Below are positions 22,074 through 33,177 of a DNA stretch of 64,000 nucleotides, piece by piece. Every line of letters starts with the position of its first letter. The stretch's first letter is position 1. The notes below the pieces were generated by a model that had not been told where the DNA came from, did not search any database, and saw only the letters and a program-made list of their open reading frames with translations. The stretch is from Euptelea pleiosperma (lineage: Eukaryota; Streptophyta; Magnoliopsida; Ranunculales; Eupteleaceae), in the NCBI GenBank assembly GCA_035048495.1, contig JASUTR010000075.1, forward strand, positions 170,001 to 234,000, given 5' to 3'. The position numbers were made by a program, and so were the translations under genes.

Positions 22074-22730
22074 CGAAAGAATTTGAGAGAGAGACCAAGG
22101 ACGAGTCCATCATTTATCCATCCCAGCCAAAGATTCGTCTCCTGAATCGGCTATTGAGATACCACCAGATGTGCCTCCAATGTATAGGGAGGTTTCATGA
22201 TGTTTTTCTTGATGATTTACCAGACGAGCTTCCTCGAATGAGGGACATTTAGCACGCTAGCGATATAGTCCCTGGAGCAGCTCTACCCAACTTCCCGCAC
22301 TATTGAATGAATCCCATAGAGCATGTTGAACTAAATAAGCAAGTTGATGAGCTTCTTAGAAAGTTCGTGAGAGCTTGTGCCCTTGTGACGTGCCAATGCT
22401 TCTCATTCCCAAGAAAGACGAATCTTGGAGTATGTGGATCGATAGTCCATCCATCAACGAAATTACGGTCTAATATCAGTTTCCTATACCGAGGCTGGAC
22501 GACATGTTAAACATGATGGCTGGTGCCACGATCTTTTCAAGGATATACCTTAAGAGTGGCTACCATCAAATTCACATCCGTTCAGGAGATGAGTTGAAAA
22601 TCACCTTCAAGACAAATGATGGTTTTTACGAATTGTTATGATATAGGTATTGAAGCCTTTTATGGGCAGCTTTTTGGTTGTGTACATCGATGATTCACTG
22701 ATTTACAAGACCTCCAAGGAAGAGTCCTAT
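22074..22730 (+). pseudogene. Gypsy fragment C1: reverse transcriptase with internal deletion
   Basis: Near-identical to 17,110-17,790: [66 protein letters not shown], then the jump to the catalytic YIDD block and straight into gag. Stops are at the same places, which shows that the deletion and stops predate the duplication. It begins directly after the microsatellite. Confidence 0.8.
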
Positions 22731-23460
22731 AGACGAGGAAGAGTCTCCTAATTTAGGGCGAGGCCGAGGTCGAGGCTAGGACTTAGGTAGAGATCGTGGA
22801 GGTGGTCACCAACCCCATGCTGAATATTAGGGCCCTACGATCACGATGATTGCATCATGAAGATATTAAGATTGATGCTCCTAGCTTTGATTTTTTGCCT
22901 GGACACAAAAGTTTTCCTCGACTGGTTGTCAGATATGGACCACAATTTTGATTGGTACAAAATACCTGAAGGTTGTAGAGTTTGGTTTCCCAAGATGTAA
23001 CTGGTAGGACAAGCCAAACTTTATTGGACCAACATCGAGCGTAAGATTTAGAGAAGTGGCGAAGAGCCCATTGCTTAGTAGACTGAAATGAAGGAAATCT
23101 TCATGGAGAAGTATTTGTATTTGAGACATTGCGAGAGACTTTTAGATCAACGACAATCCCCTAGCCAGAGATCTATGTCTGTCGCTCATTATATCGCAAA
23201 ATTCGAAGAATACATGATGCGATGTTAAATCAGGGAAAACCCTCTGATGACCTTATTCAGGTTTCCTATGGGTCTTCAATTTGAGCTATAGAGAGGGCTG
23301 ATTCCCTATGATATCCACACTTCATTGCACGCCCATTAGGTGGCCAGGATTTAGAGTGGTATCTGAAATCATAGTGTGAGAGACGTTTTGATTCTCGAAC
23401 CCGACTGCTAAGCCCCCTACCTTGGGATCGAAACCCAATGCTTCGAGTTAGCCTCTTGGG
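22731..23460 (+). pseudogene. Gypsy fragment C2: gag
   Basis: Copy of 17,791-18,540 with the same order of gag motifs (KVFLDWLSDMDHNFDWYK, AKLYWTN, MSVAHYIAKFEEYMMRC) and most of the same stops. One-base differences change which small frames are open, which is neutral decay. Confidence 0.75.
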
Positions 23461-23708
23461 ATTGAAAATATGTTTATTTTATGCTTGTCTTCTGGTAGGA
23501 GGAGCTCATAGATGGTTCCTCTTCCTTTTGATTTTTTCATAGCTATCTGGTGTTGGAATCTTTTCTTGAGATTCCCCATAGCTCTACAATTTGGAGGCCA
23601 GGACGTCTAAGGAGTTCCTGATCCTCGGCTCAAAACTCAGTCCAAGAATACTAGTACTCATGTTGTCATGAATCAAATCTACAACATCTCAAGCTCCTTA
23701 GAGCTCCA
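23461..23708. repeat. Dispersed repeat R, copy 2, left part
   Basis: Same sequence as 18,541-18,790 up to CTTAGAGCTCCA, where it is split by the element at 23,709-26,421 and resumes at 26,422 with CTCCACAATTTGAAC. Confidence 0.9.
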
Positions 23709-24104
23709 TGAAAGTAGGGTTTTTCCGCGTCGTTGGTTACGGAAACCCTAGAATCAACAAGATTTGTAATTTATCTGAGATTCCTACAAGATTTAAACAA
23801 TTTGCACAGTGGGAAGTGTCGGATGTCGATCCGCACTCGGGGTTAGTTCGTGCAACCAAGAACATAAAATGACGAATTTTTATCAGAACTATGGAGAGGT
23901 GAGAGTGGTGGAGAGTTAGGTATTGAAAACATTCTTTTGAGTTGACTGCTGCAAACCATGAACTACAATATTAATGAACAAGAGGCGAAATATCCAAATA
24001 ACTCCGAAGAACTTTCATAACATCAAAATTCATTACAATGCTTAGATAAATCTTAAACTATGATAAAACAATTAATCTACTGGAAAGCAATAAAAAAAAA
24101 TACT

Positions 24105-24300
24105 AAAATAGATGAGAGAGAAAAAGGAAGAGAATGAGATTTCTAGAGAGAGAAAGAGAAGTAGGAGAGAGAACGCTAGAGAGAACTAGAGAGAGAAACT
24201 AAGGGAGGAGAGAAAAAGTGAGATTTAGAGAGGGAAAGAGAAATCTAGAGAGATAAAAAAAAACTTAGAGAGAGAGAGTGAGAGAAAAGGGATGAGAGAG
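24105..24300. repeat. GAGA-rich low-complexity tract
   Basis: About 200 bp of imperfect (GA)n with AGAGAGAAA variants, inside the solo LTR. GA tracts of this kind are common near plant promoters and in LTR leaders. Confidence 0.85.
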
Positions 24301-25069
24301 GAACTATACCTTAGACTTACCAAATGTTTGCATCAGCCACGTGGATCTTGCACATGTGTGGGGTGCATGTAAAGGTGCTGGTTGCGAGGTGTTGATGGAG
24401 GGGATGAGCCGGTTTGCATCAAAGTGAGAGTGATTGCAGTCCAAACCAGCACATGGAAAAGCGCAGGTTGGTCTGTAACCTATGCGAATAAGGTGGTGGG
24501 GCAGCAAGGTTCATGGCGTGGAGTTGCTGGATTCTCCACGGCATTGAGAAGGTGAGAGGCGTGATGGTTGGGGGGAGATTGCAGGCCGTGGTGTGGTGGA
24601 CGCTTGCTGCTACAGAGGATGCAGATTTGGAAGATGATGAGATGGCTGAAGATGGTGGTGGTGGCTGACGGAGGTGCTGATCGAGGTGAAGAGGAACAGC
24701 AGGTAGGCGTTCCTCTTCTCCTCTTCTTCTTCTCTTATCTCTTTTCTTTCTTTTTTTCTTTTTTTATTTTTTTGAACGTCAACGTCTTGGAGAAGCAGGC
24801 CTGCAACTCAGCGTTGCAGGTCGTGGTGAGGCGGTGGAGCAGAGGCGGTAATGGAGGTAGCTGTGCGGTGGTGGTGTTGCCGGCGTTGGACGGTGGAGCA
24901 ACGTGAAGGAGGAGTTGGGCGAAGCAGCAACGGTGCTGCACGAGCAGCAGCAGGCATCCTAGCAGGTGGAGGCAAAACGAAGGTCGTTCAGCATGGCAGG
25001 CGAGGGGGTAAGCCGTGGGGGAGAAGTGAAAAGAAGAACGGCCGGAGTTGCAGGCCTGCAACTCCGGCG

Positions 25070-25345
25070 GAAGCAAAGAAGAAGAAGAAGAAGAAGAAAA
25101 AGAAGAAGAAGAAGAAAGAAAAAGGAGAAGGGGATGACGGTTCGTGGTGTGGTGATGGTGGTGAGATAGAAGAGGAGAAGGGCGGAAGAGAAGAAGAAGG
25201 CGTGGAAGATGAACCTGCCGGAGTTGCAGGTTCTCGCCGGAAAAGAAGAAGATGAAGAAGAAGAAAGGAAAAGAAGGAGAAGGAGGAGAGGAAAATGTAG
25301 GGAACGATTTTGGGGAAGGAGAGGAGGAAAGGGGAGAGGGATTAG
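25070..25345. repeat. GAA/GGA-rich low-complexity tract
   Basis: Imperfect (GAA)n at 25,075-25,125 and GGAGAA-rich sequence to 25,345. The 134-residue Lys/Glu/Arg-rich frame here is a translation of simple sequence, not a gene. The repeated phrase around GTTGCAGGCCTGCAACTC (24,795-24,820; 25,045-25,070) has palindromic character. Confidence 0.85.
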
Positions 25346-26421
25346 GGTTCGAACGAACCCCTATCCTTCTCCTTTTAAAGCTTCCCTATTTCCATTAATG
25401 GAAATAGGGGATTTTTGAAAATAAAAAAATAAGAAAAATATATATTTTTTTTTTTTTTAAAGTAAAAACCTACTTTTCTATGGGGAATCTCCCCAATTAG
25501 TGGACCCCCCATTTAATTAAAATTATTTTGAAATTCGCGGGGTCCACTAACTGGTCGGACAGCGGGTCGATGAAGATGGGCCCAGCTATTGGCCCGTATG
25601 GATTGATGATGTCCATAATCTCACAAGATGATGTGACAAACAGTTTGATGGCGATCGGATGGATGATGACTTGATTGGGGCTCAGATTGGTAGATCGATA
25701 GATCTAGAGAGATCCAACGGTCCGATTGAAGATCCAACGGTCCGATGGAAGATCCAATGGTCAGAAAGCTAAGGGAGATGAGATAGAGCCGATGGGTAGG
25801 AGTTCTGGGGTTAGGTCAGAAGATTCGAGGATCGAGAGATGAAGAGAGAGAGAGAATAAGAAGAGATGAGAGAAAAAGTATCAAAAAAATGGAAAAAAGC
25901 ACTGGCGGAGGGTCTGGAACCCTGGTCTTCACTGTGACCATCCTCACGCTTCTCCAGTAGAGTCGACTATCATTCTTTGCTGACTCATGTGGCTTTAAAC
26001 GCTTTGGTCCGTCTCTTGGTCATTGGCTCTCCTGCTCTCTTCGTTCTTTGGGCCGGCTTTTTGGTCCTCTTATTCAGCCCATATTTGGCCCATATCTTCT
26101 AGTCATATCATGTGGGCTCTTTAAGCTTTGATAATGGGCTTTCATGATCGATTTGGGCCCACAAGTCTCGAGAATCGTCCCATCGGGGTTTCCTGCGACA
26201 GAAGAAGCGCGTAATGAGACTTTATCAGAACGGCTTAATATTTAGACTTCCAAAAATGTGTTTAATGCATGCAAATATACCATTTCATCCAGAAAAGTGT
26301 GTTCTACGCAACACAAGAGACTCTTACGTAGAAAAGTAGGTAAATAGAGTATTTTACGTAGGAGAATGCAATAACGCTAAAAGGATAATTACTTAAAATA
26401 AGCACTTTTGAGCGAATATCA

Positions 26422-29128
26422 CTCCACAATTTGAACTTGTCTATCCAAATTCGATATTTGACAAATAACAAGCTATAATAGTTACACAACACAAATTCGA
26501 AATACAAGCGTTTTCTTATTATCAGAACATGAGGGGTGTCAATCGCATTCTAAACGCTCATAGAGCAATGGGGGCGTCAATCCCGTTACAAACGCTTATA
26601 GAACACTGGGGACGTCAATCCCATTACAAACGCTTTTACAGCACTAGACGCGTGAATCCCATTATAGACAGTTATTAGTCCTTCACTTATAAAGGAGAGA
26701 TGGAGATAAGAAAACATCTAGGAAGCGGACATACATCCGCAACCTAGTTCAAAACCTTGCACTTCATAAAATGCATGGGTCCTCCTGCCAATCCAAGGAG
26801 GCGCAAGCTGAATCGTATTTTTCCACAGGAAGAGATGACAGAAACATCTGCTCCACAATACATAGGATGCAAAAACTTGGGATCAAGATGCAAGCAAACG
26901 TATCCTAGGTCTCTGACATAAGTTTTGCCTTACTCACACGTCTTGTAGCAAATATGCCCGAGTCCCAAGAAAAATAAGGAAAGGGGGGACTTGAGCCGAC
27001 CTTCACCAAGAGGTGACTGCATCATCCAAGATGTCAAGAATACCCAAAGTTGACTTCATCCTCGACTGTTCCCCCGTTATAGGCGGTTACCAGTCCCGCA
27101 CTTATAAAGTGAGCGAGATGTAGATTAGAAATCATCTAGGAAGGGAACATACATCCGCAACCTAGTTCAAAACCTTGCACTTCGTAAGATGCATAGGTCT
27201 TCTCAATCCAAGGAGGCGCAAGCTGAATCGTATTTTTCCAGGGGAGAGGCAACATAAAACATATGCTCCACAATACATAGGATGCAAAAACCTGGGACTA
27301 AGATGCAAGCAAACACATGCTACGTCTCTGACATAAGTTTTCCCTTGCACACACCTTGTAGCAGGACATACTAATATGCATGAGTCCCAAGAAAAATAAG
27401 GAGAGGAGGGACTATAGGTGACCTTCACCAAGAGGTGAAGTACTCCCAATGTTGACCATCATCAATCGTGCCCCCTATCTTACCAACTATCATGTCCGTC
27501 AACATGCAATAGTGTTAGATGCAGTTCTGTTAGCATACAGCTCCCGTCTAGTCAACTCAGCTCCCCTCGGCCGTCTGCTCACCTGATTTCACATCACCAG
27601 CGAACCTCCTTCTCCAACGCTTCAACCTTGCATCTCCTGTACTTGGTTTATCTCCTCCGGTGTGGCAACAACTTGATTACTCTTCCCCTTGTTGGCCGTC
27701 TACAACTGTTTTGTGATGCGTGCTCAATCAGTTGTTTGTTAGCACCAGTCGGCCAACCCTTCAACTTGTGCATCCATTGAATGTCAACCTGTTTGGCAAT
27801 CGAGCAACACGTGCGTGCAAATGATCGTTCTAGCAAGTGTTTTGTGGGACCCACTTGGCATTCTTCCGACCGCACGATCTACAATGCGTTGTGCAACCAT
27901 ACTCTGCCAGGTGTCAATGCTACTTCGCAGAGAGCCACTAGCTATGTGGCCCTGTCAAGTGGTGCAACCTCGCACATGTATCAACTCTACGTGCTTTTCA
28001 ACCAGCCTTTCTCCTCTGCACCATCATCAAACAATCAAAAAGGAGGTTCATGCTTTGCTTGCCCAGTACTTTACACCTCCATGCCGGCCAGCTTATTTCC
28101 TACGTGGAGGAATCTACCTCCACATGATCAACAGCAACACACGGGTCCACTTGAGAAACGATCTTTGTGCAACAACTTTCTCTTAGCCGCGCGTTCAGTT
28201 CATGTGCTTCCGCCGACCGTGGATGGCACCATTGAGCGCCGTTCAGTCCACTTAAACGGTAGCCAAACATCCATGCAATCTAAGGATTGCTCTGTTTCTC
28301 TCTCCATCGATGGCACATAGATGTCTTCGATCCAACGATCCACGTTGGACGTGATCCAACAATCCATGCAACTTTGACCAACTTGATTTTGCATGCAGTT
28401 ATCATCCCTATCAATATCCAACTTTCAACTAACTCCATCAGTCGGCATCATCACCTCACGTTGAACTAGCAGCCAGTTGACTCAATCATCTAGCAGCTCA
28501 CTTCTAAGCAAACTATCAGTCAACAAACTCCACCTTGGTAATTCATATCAATGTCCACCTTCAACCAGCAAGTCATCATTCGACAGTTCACCATCTGGAC
28601 TGATCGACAGGTCACCTCACGGCCAGCAACGACAGCAGCCGGCTAACCATTCCAACTCCAATTTGGTGGATGCACTGCACCAACCACACCTTTCATCCTA
28701 CCATGCATGGACACTAGCCATCCACCACACACCGCGGCAAGTTTCAAGTAAGTTCTCTATCTTTTTCCAAAATGGCGATTTGTCACCGTGTTATTTTTCT
28801 TTTTTTGTTTGGGCTACTCAGATTGGAAGCCCACTTATTTTGGAGGTTTAGGGCTGTTATTAGGAATCTGGAGAGACAATTTCGTCAAGCTCTATTTCCC
28901 TCACGGTGAAGAAAAGCTTTGAATAACGGCGACCTAGCTCAAACCCGAAGAGATCAAGTAAGTTCTCTCTTTTTTTTTCTGAAATGGCTATTTGTCACCA
29001 TGTAATTATTTTTCTTTTTTTGTTTGGGCTACTCATATCGAAATCCCACTTATTTTAGAGGTTTAGGATTGTTATCAGGAGGTCTTGGGGGTTTTGATCA
29101 ATTTTATTGTTGAGAAACCCCCAAAATC
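26422..29128. repeat. 2.7-kb duplicated segment, copy 1
   Basis: This matches 46,373-49,086 throughout with about 5-8% visible substitutions and small indels. It contains four ~44-bp tandem units (GTCAATCCCATTACAAACGC, 26,525-26,670), a ~330-bp sequence present twice in a row (26,690-27,020 and 27,105-27,440), and a region with a frame of 179 residues (27,781-28,320). That frame is shortened in the other copy (166 residues) and its substitutions are not biased to third positions, so I do not call it a gene. Possibly untranslated or LTR sequence of the gypsy family that precedes it. Confidence 0.9.
28745..29085. repeat. Twofold repeat containing splice-donor-like CAAGTAAGTTCTCT
   Basis: About 130 bp starting CAAGTAAGTTCTCT recur at an offset of 210 bp (28,745 and 28,955). 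Each starts with an ideal plant 5' splice site and continues with T-rich sequence, TTTTTGTTTGGGCTACTCA and CCCACTTATTTT. The same pair is present in the other copy (48,690 and 48,900). It could be the first intron of a captured 5' gene region or simply repeat structure. Confidence 0.75.
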
Positions 29129-31156
29129 TTAGCAGAAACCTTCTAACTCCTTATTTTGGGGATGGATTTGAGCTTTATTTTAGTACCATGGGCCTTTGAA
29201 GTTTTAGGGTTTCATATCAACAGGTGTTGGGGGTTCAGTGTTGATTCGTTTCCAATGCCTTGCTGTGATCCAATGCCCTTTGCAACAAGTTTAGAAATTC
29301 TGTATTTTCTAAAATTCTGAATCCATTTTGAGTTTTCTAATCAGATTGTAATTAGTGCGTCGGATCTCAAACCATTTTGTCCTCGCGACTTTGCGCACCT
29401 TTCTTGCACTACCAGGTCCTCTCTTTCACTCTTTCATTCTCAAATTTTTAGTTATTTGTTTCTGATTTATGCACATCGGAGCAATTATCATAATCTCTCT
29501 GTGAACCAAATGAGTTTCAGATTAACAATATTTGTTTGGCCTCGGTATTGTGACAAATGTCAATAGGTTGATGGTGGTGCAACTGAGCTTCCACTATCTA
29601 TGATTTGCTTGGTAACACTTTTTTCTTCTTTGTTTTTTCTTCGTTTTTGCTTTATTAATTCTTAGATGGGTATTTGTGAATAACCCTCATCCATATGTTT
29701 CAATTGTGTATCTGATCCATTTAATTGTGTGTAAAATCTTAAATCTGAGTTTTAAACTTTCTTGGGTTGGGTTTGAAGTTTTTATTGGGTGAATGTGTAG
29801 AATCTGAAATCTGCAAACTTTCTTTGATTGGGTTTTAAGTAGATTTCAGCCTCTTTGTATGTGTGTAAAATCTAAAATCTGGCTTTTAAACGATGTGTAT
29901 GGTTTTAAATCTGAAATCTGAAAACTTATGGGTTTTAAAACTTTCAAGGCACGAAGCATGGTCATTGATGAGAGTCCACAATTGATGGTTGGGGATGGTG
30001 ATATGGTTATGGTCCTTCCTAACTATCTTCGTTAGTCTTCTCTTGATTTTTTTTCTACCTTTTGTTTTCTGGAGTCTAGCCTAATAAAGAATGAGCTCTG
30101 CGGTCTTATAATTGCTGGGTGAGCAAATGTTGCTGAATGTGCTTAGAAGAATAGGAAAAGGTGTAGACAAAATTCTGTTATGAAATGAACAAATACTTGT
30201 CTTAGATTAAAACAGGTTCTCTATTGTTATATAGATGGCTTGTAAGCAGGGTGGGTATGAATTATAATCACCTTTTTTCCCTCACAAACACGTGCAGTTA
30301 TATAGATGACTTCATTTTCCTTTGTATACCCACTTAAAAGTTCAAATCTATTAGTGTTTTGATGGTCCTGAGGATCACCCGCTTTTGTGTAGCCAAGGAG
30401 TATGTATTCACGAGAAAAATAGTGTTGATTAATAGATGGGTAGTACGGTTGACTTCATTTGCATTACTTTAGTTTCAATTACTCCGTTTTTATGATTCTT
30501 GCGTGGCTATTGCATTGGACAGTTAATTGGGCTCACGCTTTTGAGAGTAATTTGGACTCGCATGAAAATTTTCAACTAAACGCAGTTTTTTTCAATTACT
30601 CTATTTTTTATGATTCTGGCATGTCAAATAACCTAGCCATGTATATATTGACGTGGCTATTGCATTTGATAACATGCAATCTACTTTTAGGATAACACTC
30701 TTTAATACACTTTTTCAGGGAATCGTGTTTATTTGTCTCAAACTAACTTTAAAGCACATTTGGGTCTCAACTAGTTCTCAATTGGGTTCTTTTTTTTAAT
30801 TTAGTTTTTTGTTTTGGATTGAAGTTCTTTTAGGCTTTCATGAAGGTTTCTGCAAGTAGGCTTTCATGAATGTCACCTGCTGTTCCCAAGTAATTAAGGA
30901 AATCAGGTACTGTTTTCACTTCTCATTGAAGGTCAGGATTCATCTTTGCTTCAACCTAAGTAGTCTATGAATATAGCTACTTGAACTAACAAACTTTGCA
31001 AGTTTTTTTTATCATTCTCTTCACGACCAAGCTTATAAATATGTTCCAAGCCCATGATGAAAAAGTGCTCAAATCACATGGCTGGAAATCACCAACCAGA
31101 CTGGTTTTTGGTGTGTAGTTCCACTAAGACTTGGAACAATTCATGGGTCAATCGGG
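29129..31156. other. T-rich spacer, nothing recognised
   Basis: Two kilobases of T-rich, intron-like sequence with many short AAATCTGAAATCTG-like words (29,800-29,940) and a faint internal duplication of TTTCAATTACTC...GTGGCTATTGCAT (30,470-30,515 and 30,590-30,670). No domain-bearing frame, RNA gene or transposon end was found. Confidence 0.45.
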
Positions 31157-32410
31157 GAACATTAGGATTTAGCAGCTATAATCTTTCTCAGAATTGTTAA
31201 GTTTTTGGTTGGGGATTTTTGATACATTTTACTTCTTTTTTTCTCCAGATTTGATTGCTGCTTTGTGAAAGATGATGTTTTGATGGTCAGATTTTGTGTG
31301 GTTTGTAATTCCATGTCATTTTAGCTCAAATCTTCAATGTTTTCAGATCTGAATGTGATTGCAGCATACCTGTTTTTGGAGATCACTTATTTTCACGATT
31401 TTTAGTTATTATTTGATAATTTCTGTTGTATCTTCAGTTCTGTTGGCTGCGATTTTGTTGCTTGAATTCTTATGTCTGATAGGTTCTTTTGGTATGAAGA
31501 AACCAAAAAAGCCATCAATTTAAGAGATGATCAAATTAGACTTACTAATAGGATCCAATGAATGTGCCCTTAACCCAACTGATTATGCTCCTGACATTGC
31601 TGAATTTATGCAATTTCTTACGCATGTGTTACCAAGTAGAGCATTGTGCAGCAATGTAGTGATATGTTTAAGACGCATTTTGAACTTTTGATAATTTTGA
31701 ATCACTTAGAGTCGGACATAGGTGCAAGACTTATTAAAAATGTCCACGTAGTGGTACAAAACTCAATGTTAATGAATTTTGACATTGTTCAATTTTGTTG
31801 TTGTGGCAAAGACAATGCTAATGAATTTTATCATTTTCTGCAAATGGATGTGAATATATATATTTTTTTTTTGATAAGTATGGATGTGAATATTAACACA
31901 ATAAATTATGTGAGCAACTACAATTGGTTCAACTATGACCGGTTGGAGGTCAGACCCCTCATCTAGACTGTTTATGCAGGGTTTAAAATTTAGCTAACAA
32001 TGTGGTATGCTTCTAACACAGAGGCCAAAACTGAAACTTGGGCAGATATGCATGTTAGGTAGTCACATTACAACTTCCATGTTAATGATGATCATTATGA
32101 GGGTTGACACTCCAAAGAACAGTAGCATTTAGGCAGTCAAGATCCGTACAAGTTGAAGATTAGGTTGATTTTTTTTGTGAGGATGATCATAATAGTGAGA
32201 TCTTTCTCACACATCATCAAAGTACAAGATTGGGCCGATCCTTACTTTTAGGTATCTTTATCCTACTGAACCTTTTTGTTGCTATTCTCCAAACATGCCT
32301 CCAATGTGGATGGCTTCATGTTATGATATGAAGCAAAGGAAACTAAGAAGTTCACCAAGCCATACATCATTGAGATTGCAACTACCACAAAACCTCATGT
32401 TGATAAAGCA
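31157..32410. repeat. 1.25-kb duplicated segment, copy 2
   Basis: Second copy of 19,340-20,590, in the same orientation. It carries the same unrecognised MQQCSDMFKTHF frame (106 residues here because of a 4-bp difference in the T-run near 31,860) and direct repeat D. Confidence 0.85.
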
Positions 32411-33036
32411 CGAGCTATGTGTGTGAAATAAGCAGCAACACTATTTTGGGGTCATTTTGCAGGTGGTGCGAAATAGGAGGTGATGTGTGCACTGTCCAAA
32501 CTCATGGAATCCCAAAATGCAGCTGCAGACATCAAAAATAGTGTTAGCCATGCTGGTGACTGCTCTTCCAGGTCCATCTGATGGGGCTCTTTTTAAGTGC
32601 TCCTTTGTACGCCTGGTGAGCTCTTATGCTGCAGACAGGACCGATTCAGATTGTATGCAGTACTTTTAATAGTTAAAGATTTCCCCTTTAATTTAGAGAT
32701 ATCTCCCCTGTTTCAATTTTCCAATTTAAGAGGGATATTAAATGCATCTTCGCAAGACAACTCATAGCATTGAATTCATATATACTTTGTGTTTCATATA
32801 TAAATGGCTATATAGAAACAAGGAATTTAGTTGTTTCCATGGCTCAAGCATCACACAATCCAGCTATGCTTCTATCACTATACTCTCTTCAGCACGTTCT
32901 TTTTATTGTGCTGTTAAAAGTGGTGTTCACTGATAATTTGGTTATATTTGTTCATGCTAATATAAGTCAATCTCTCACATATATTTCCTTTTTATGTGTA
33001 TTTATCAATGTCTTGCGACGGGAATCTGTCATGCAG
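32411..33036. other. Spacer, possibly intron of the neprosin-type gene fragment
   Basis: AT-rich sequence ending in GAATCTGTCATGCAG, a plausible splice acceptor for the exon that follows. No upstream exon of that family was recognised. Confidence 0.4.
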
Positions 33037-33177
33037 ATGAGTCCTAGTTCATTTCCGCAAGGAATGGTAGATCAAGCTTCATCAATGGTCAAAACTCCAA
33101 AGATGGGCTTTAAAAATGGAGGGTGTCCATCAGGAACAGTCCCCATTCGGAGGATTCAAAAGGAAGATTTAATTATG
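33037..33177 (+). pseudogene. Neprosin activation-peptide exon fragment
   Basis: After the acceptor the frame reads MSPSSFPQGMVDQASSM, then GGCPSGTVPIRRIQKEDLI and a stop. The pattern CPxGT(I/V)PIRRxxKEDL is the hallmark of the neprosin activation-peptide domain (DUF4409) of plant neprosin-family (DUF239) secreted proteins, which usually continues into a neprosin peptidase domain. Here the exon is cut immediately after KEDLI and joined head-on to the antisense strand of a PPR exon, so neither the rest of the activation peptide nor the catalytic domain is present. The W that normally precedes the CPxGT block is missing or replaced. Confidence 0.65.

Larger units (their letters stand above)
23709..26421. 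mobile_element. Probable solo LTR, 2.7 kb
   Basis: The insert starts TGAAAGTAGG and ends GCGAATATCA, so it has TG...CA ends, and is flanked by CTCCA on both sides (23,704-23,708 and 26,422-26,426), a 5-bp target duplication. Removing it plus one CTCCA restores the uninterrupted repeat R as seen at 18,770-18,800 and 46,360-46,390, which fixes the ends. The two ends are not direct repeats of each other and no pol domain lies inside, so a solo LTR left by LTR-LTR recombination fits best. The length is at the high end for LTRs; a non-autonomous element with very short LTRs is less likely. Strand is unknown. Confidence 0.75.

Noticed and set aside
21802..22252. His/Ser/Ile-rich frames over the TCATCA tract
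   Set aside because: Translation of a microsatellite; the tract has frame-breaking interruptions and no promoter or start context.
24851..25418. Lys/Glu/Arg-rich frames
   Set aside because: Simple GAA/GGA sequence inside an LTR; not conserved and no domain.
27781..28320. 179-residue open frame, present also at 47,680-48,180
   Set aside because: It has no domain, differs in length between copies and is overlapped by equally long frames in another phase; changes between copies are spread over all codon positions. It is repeat sequence.
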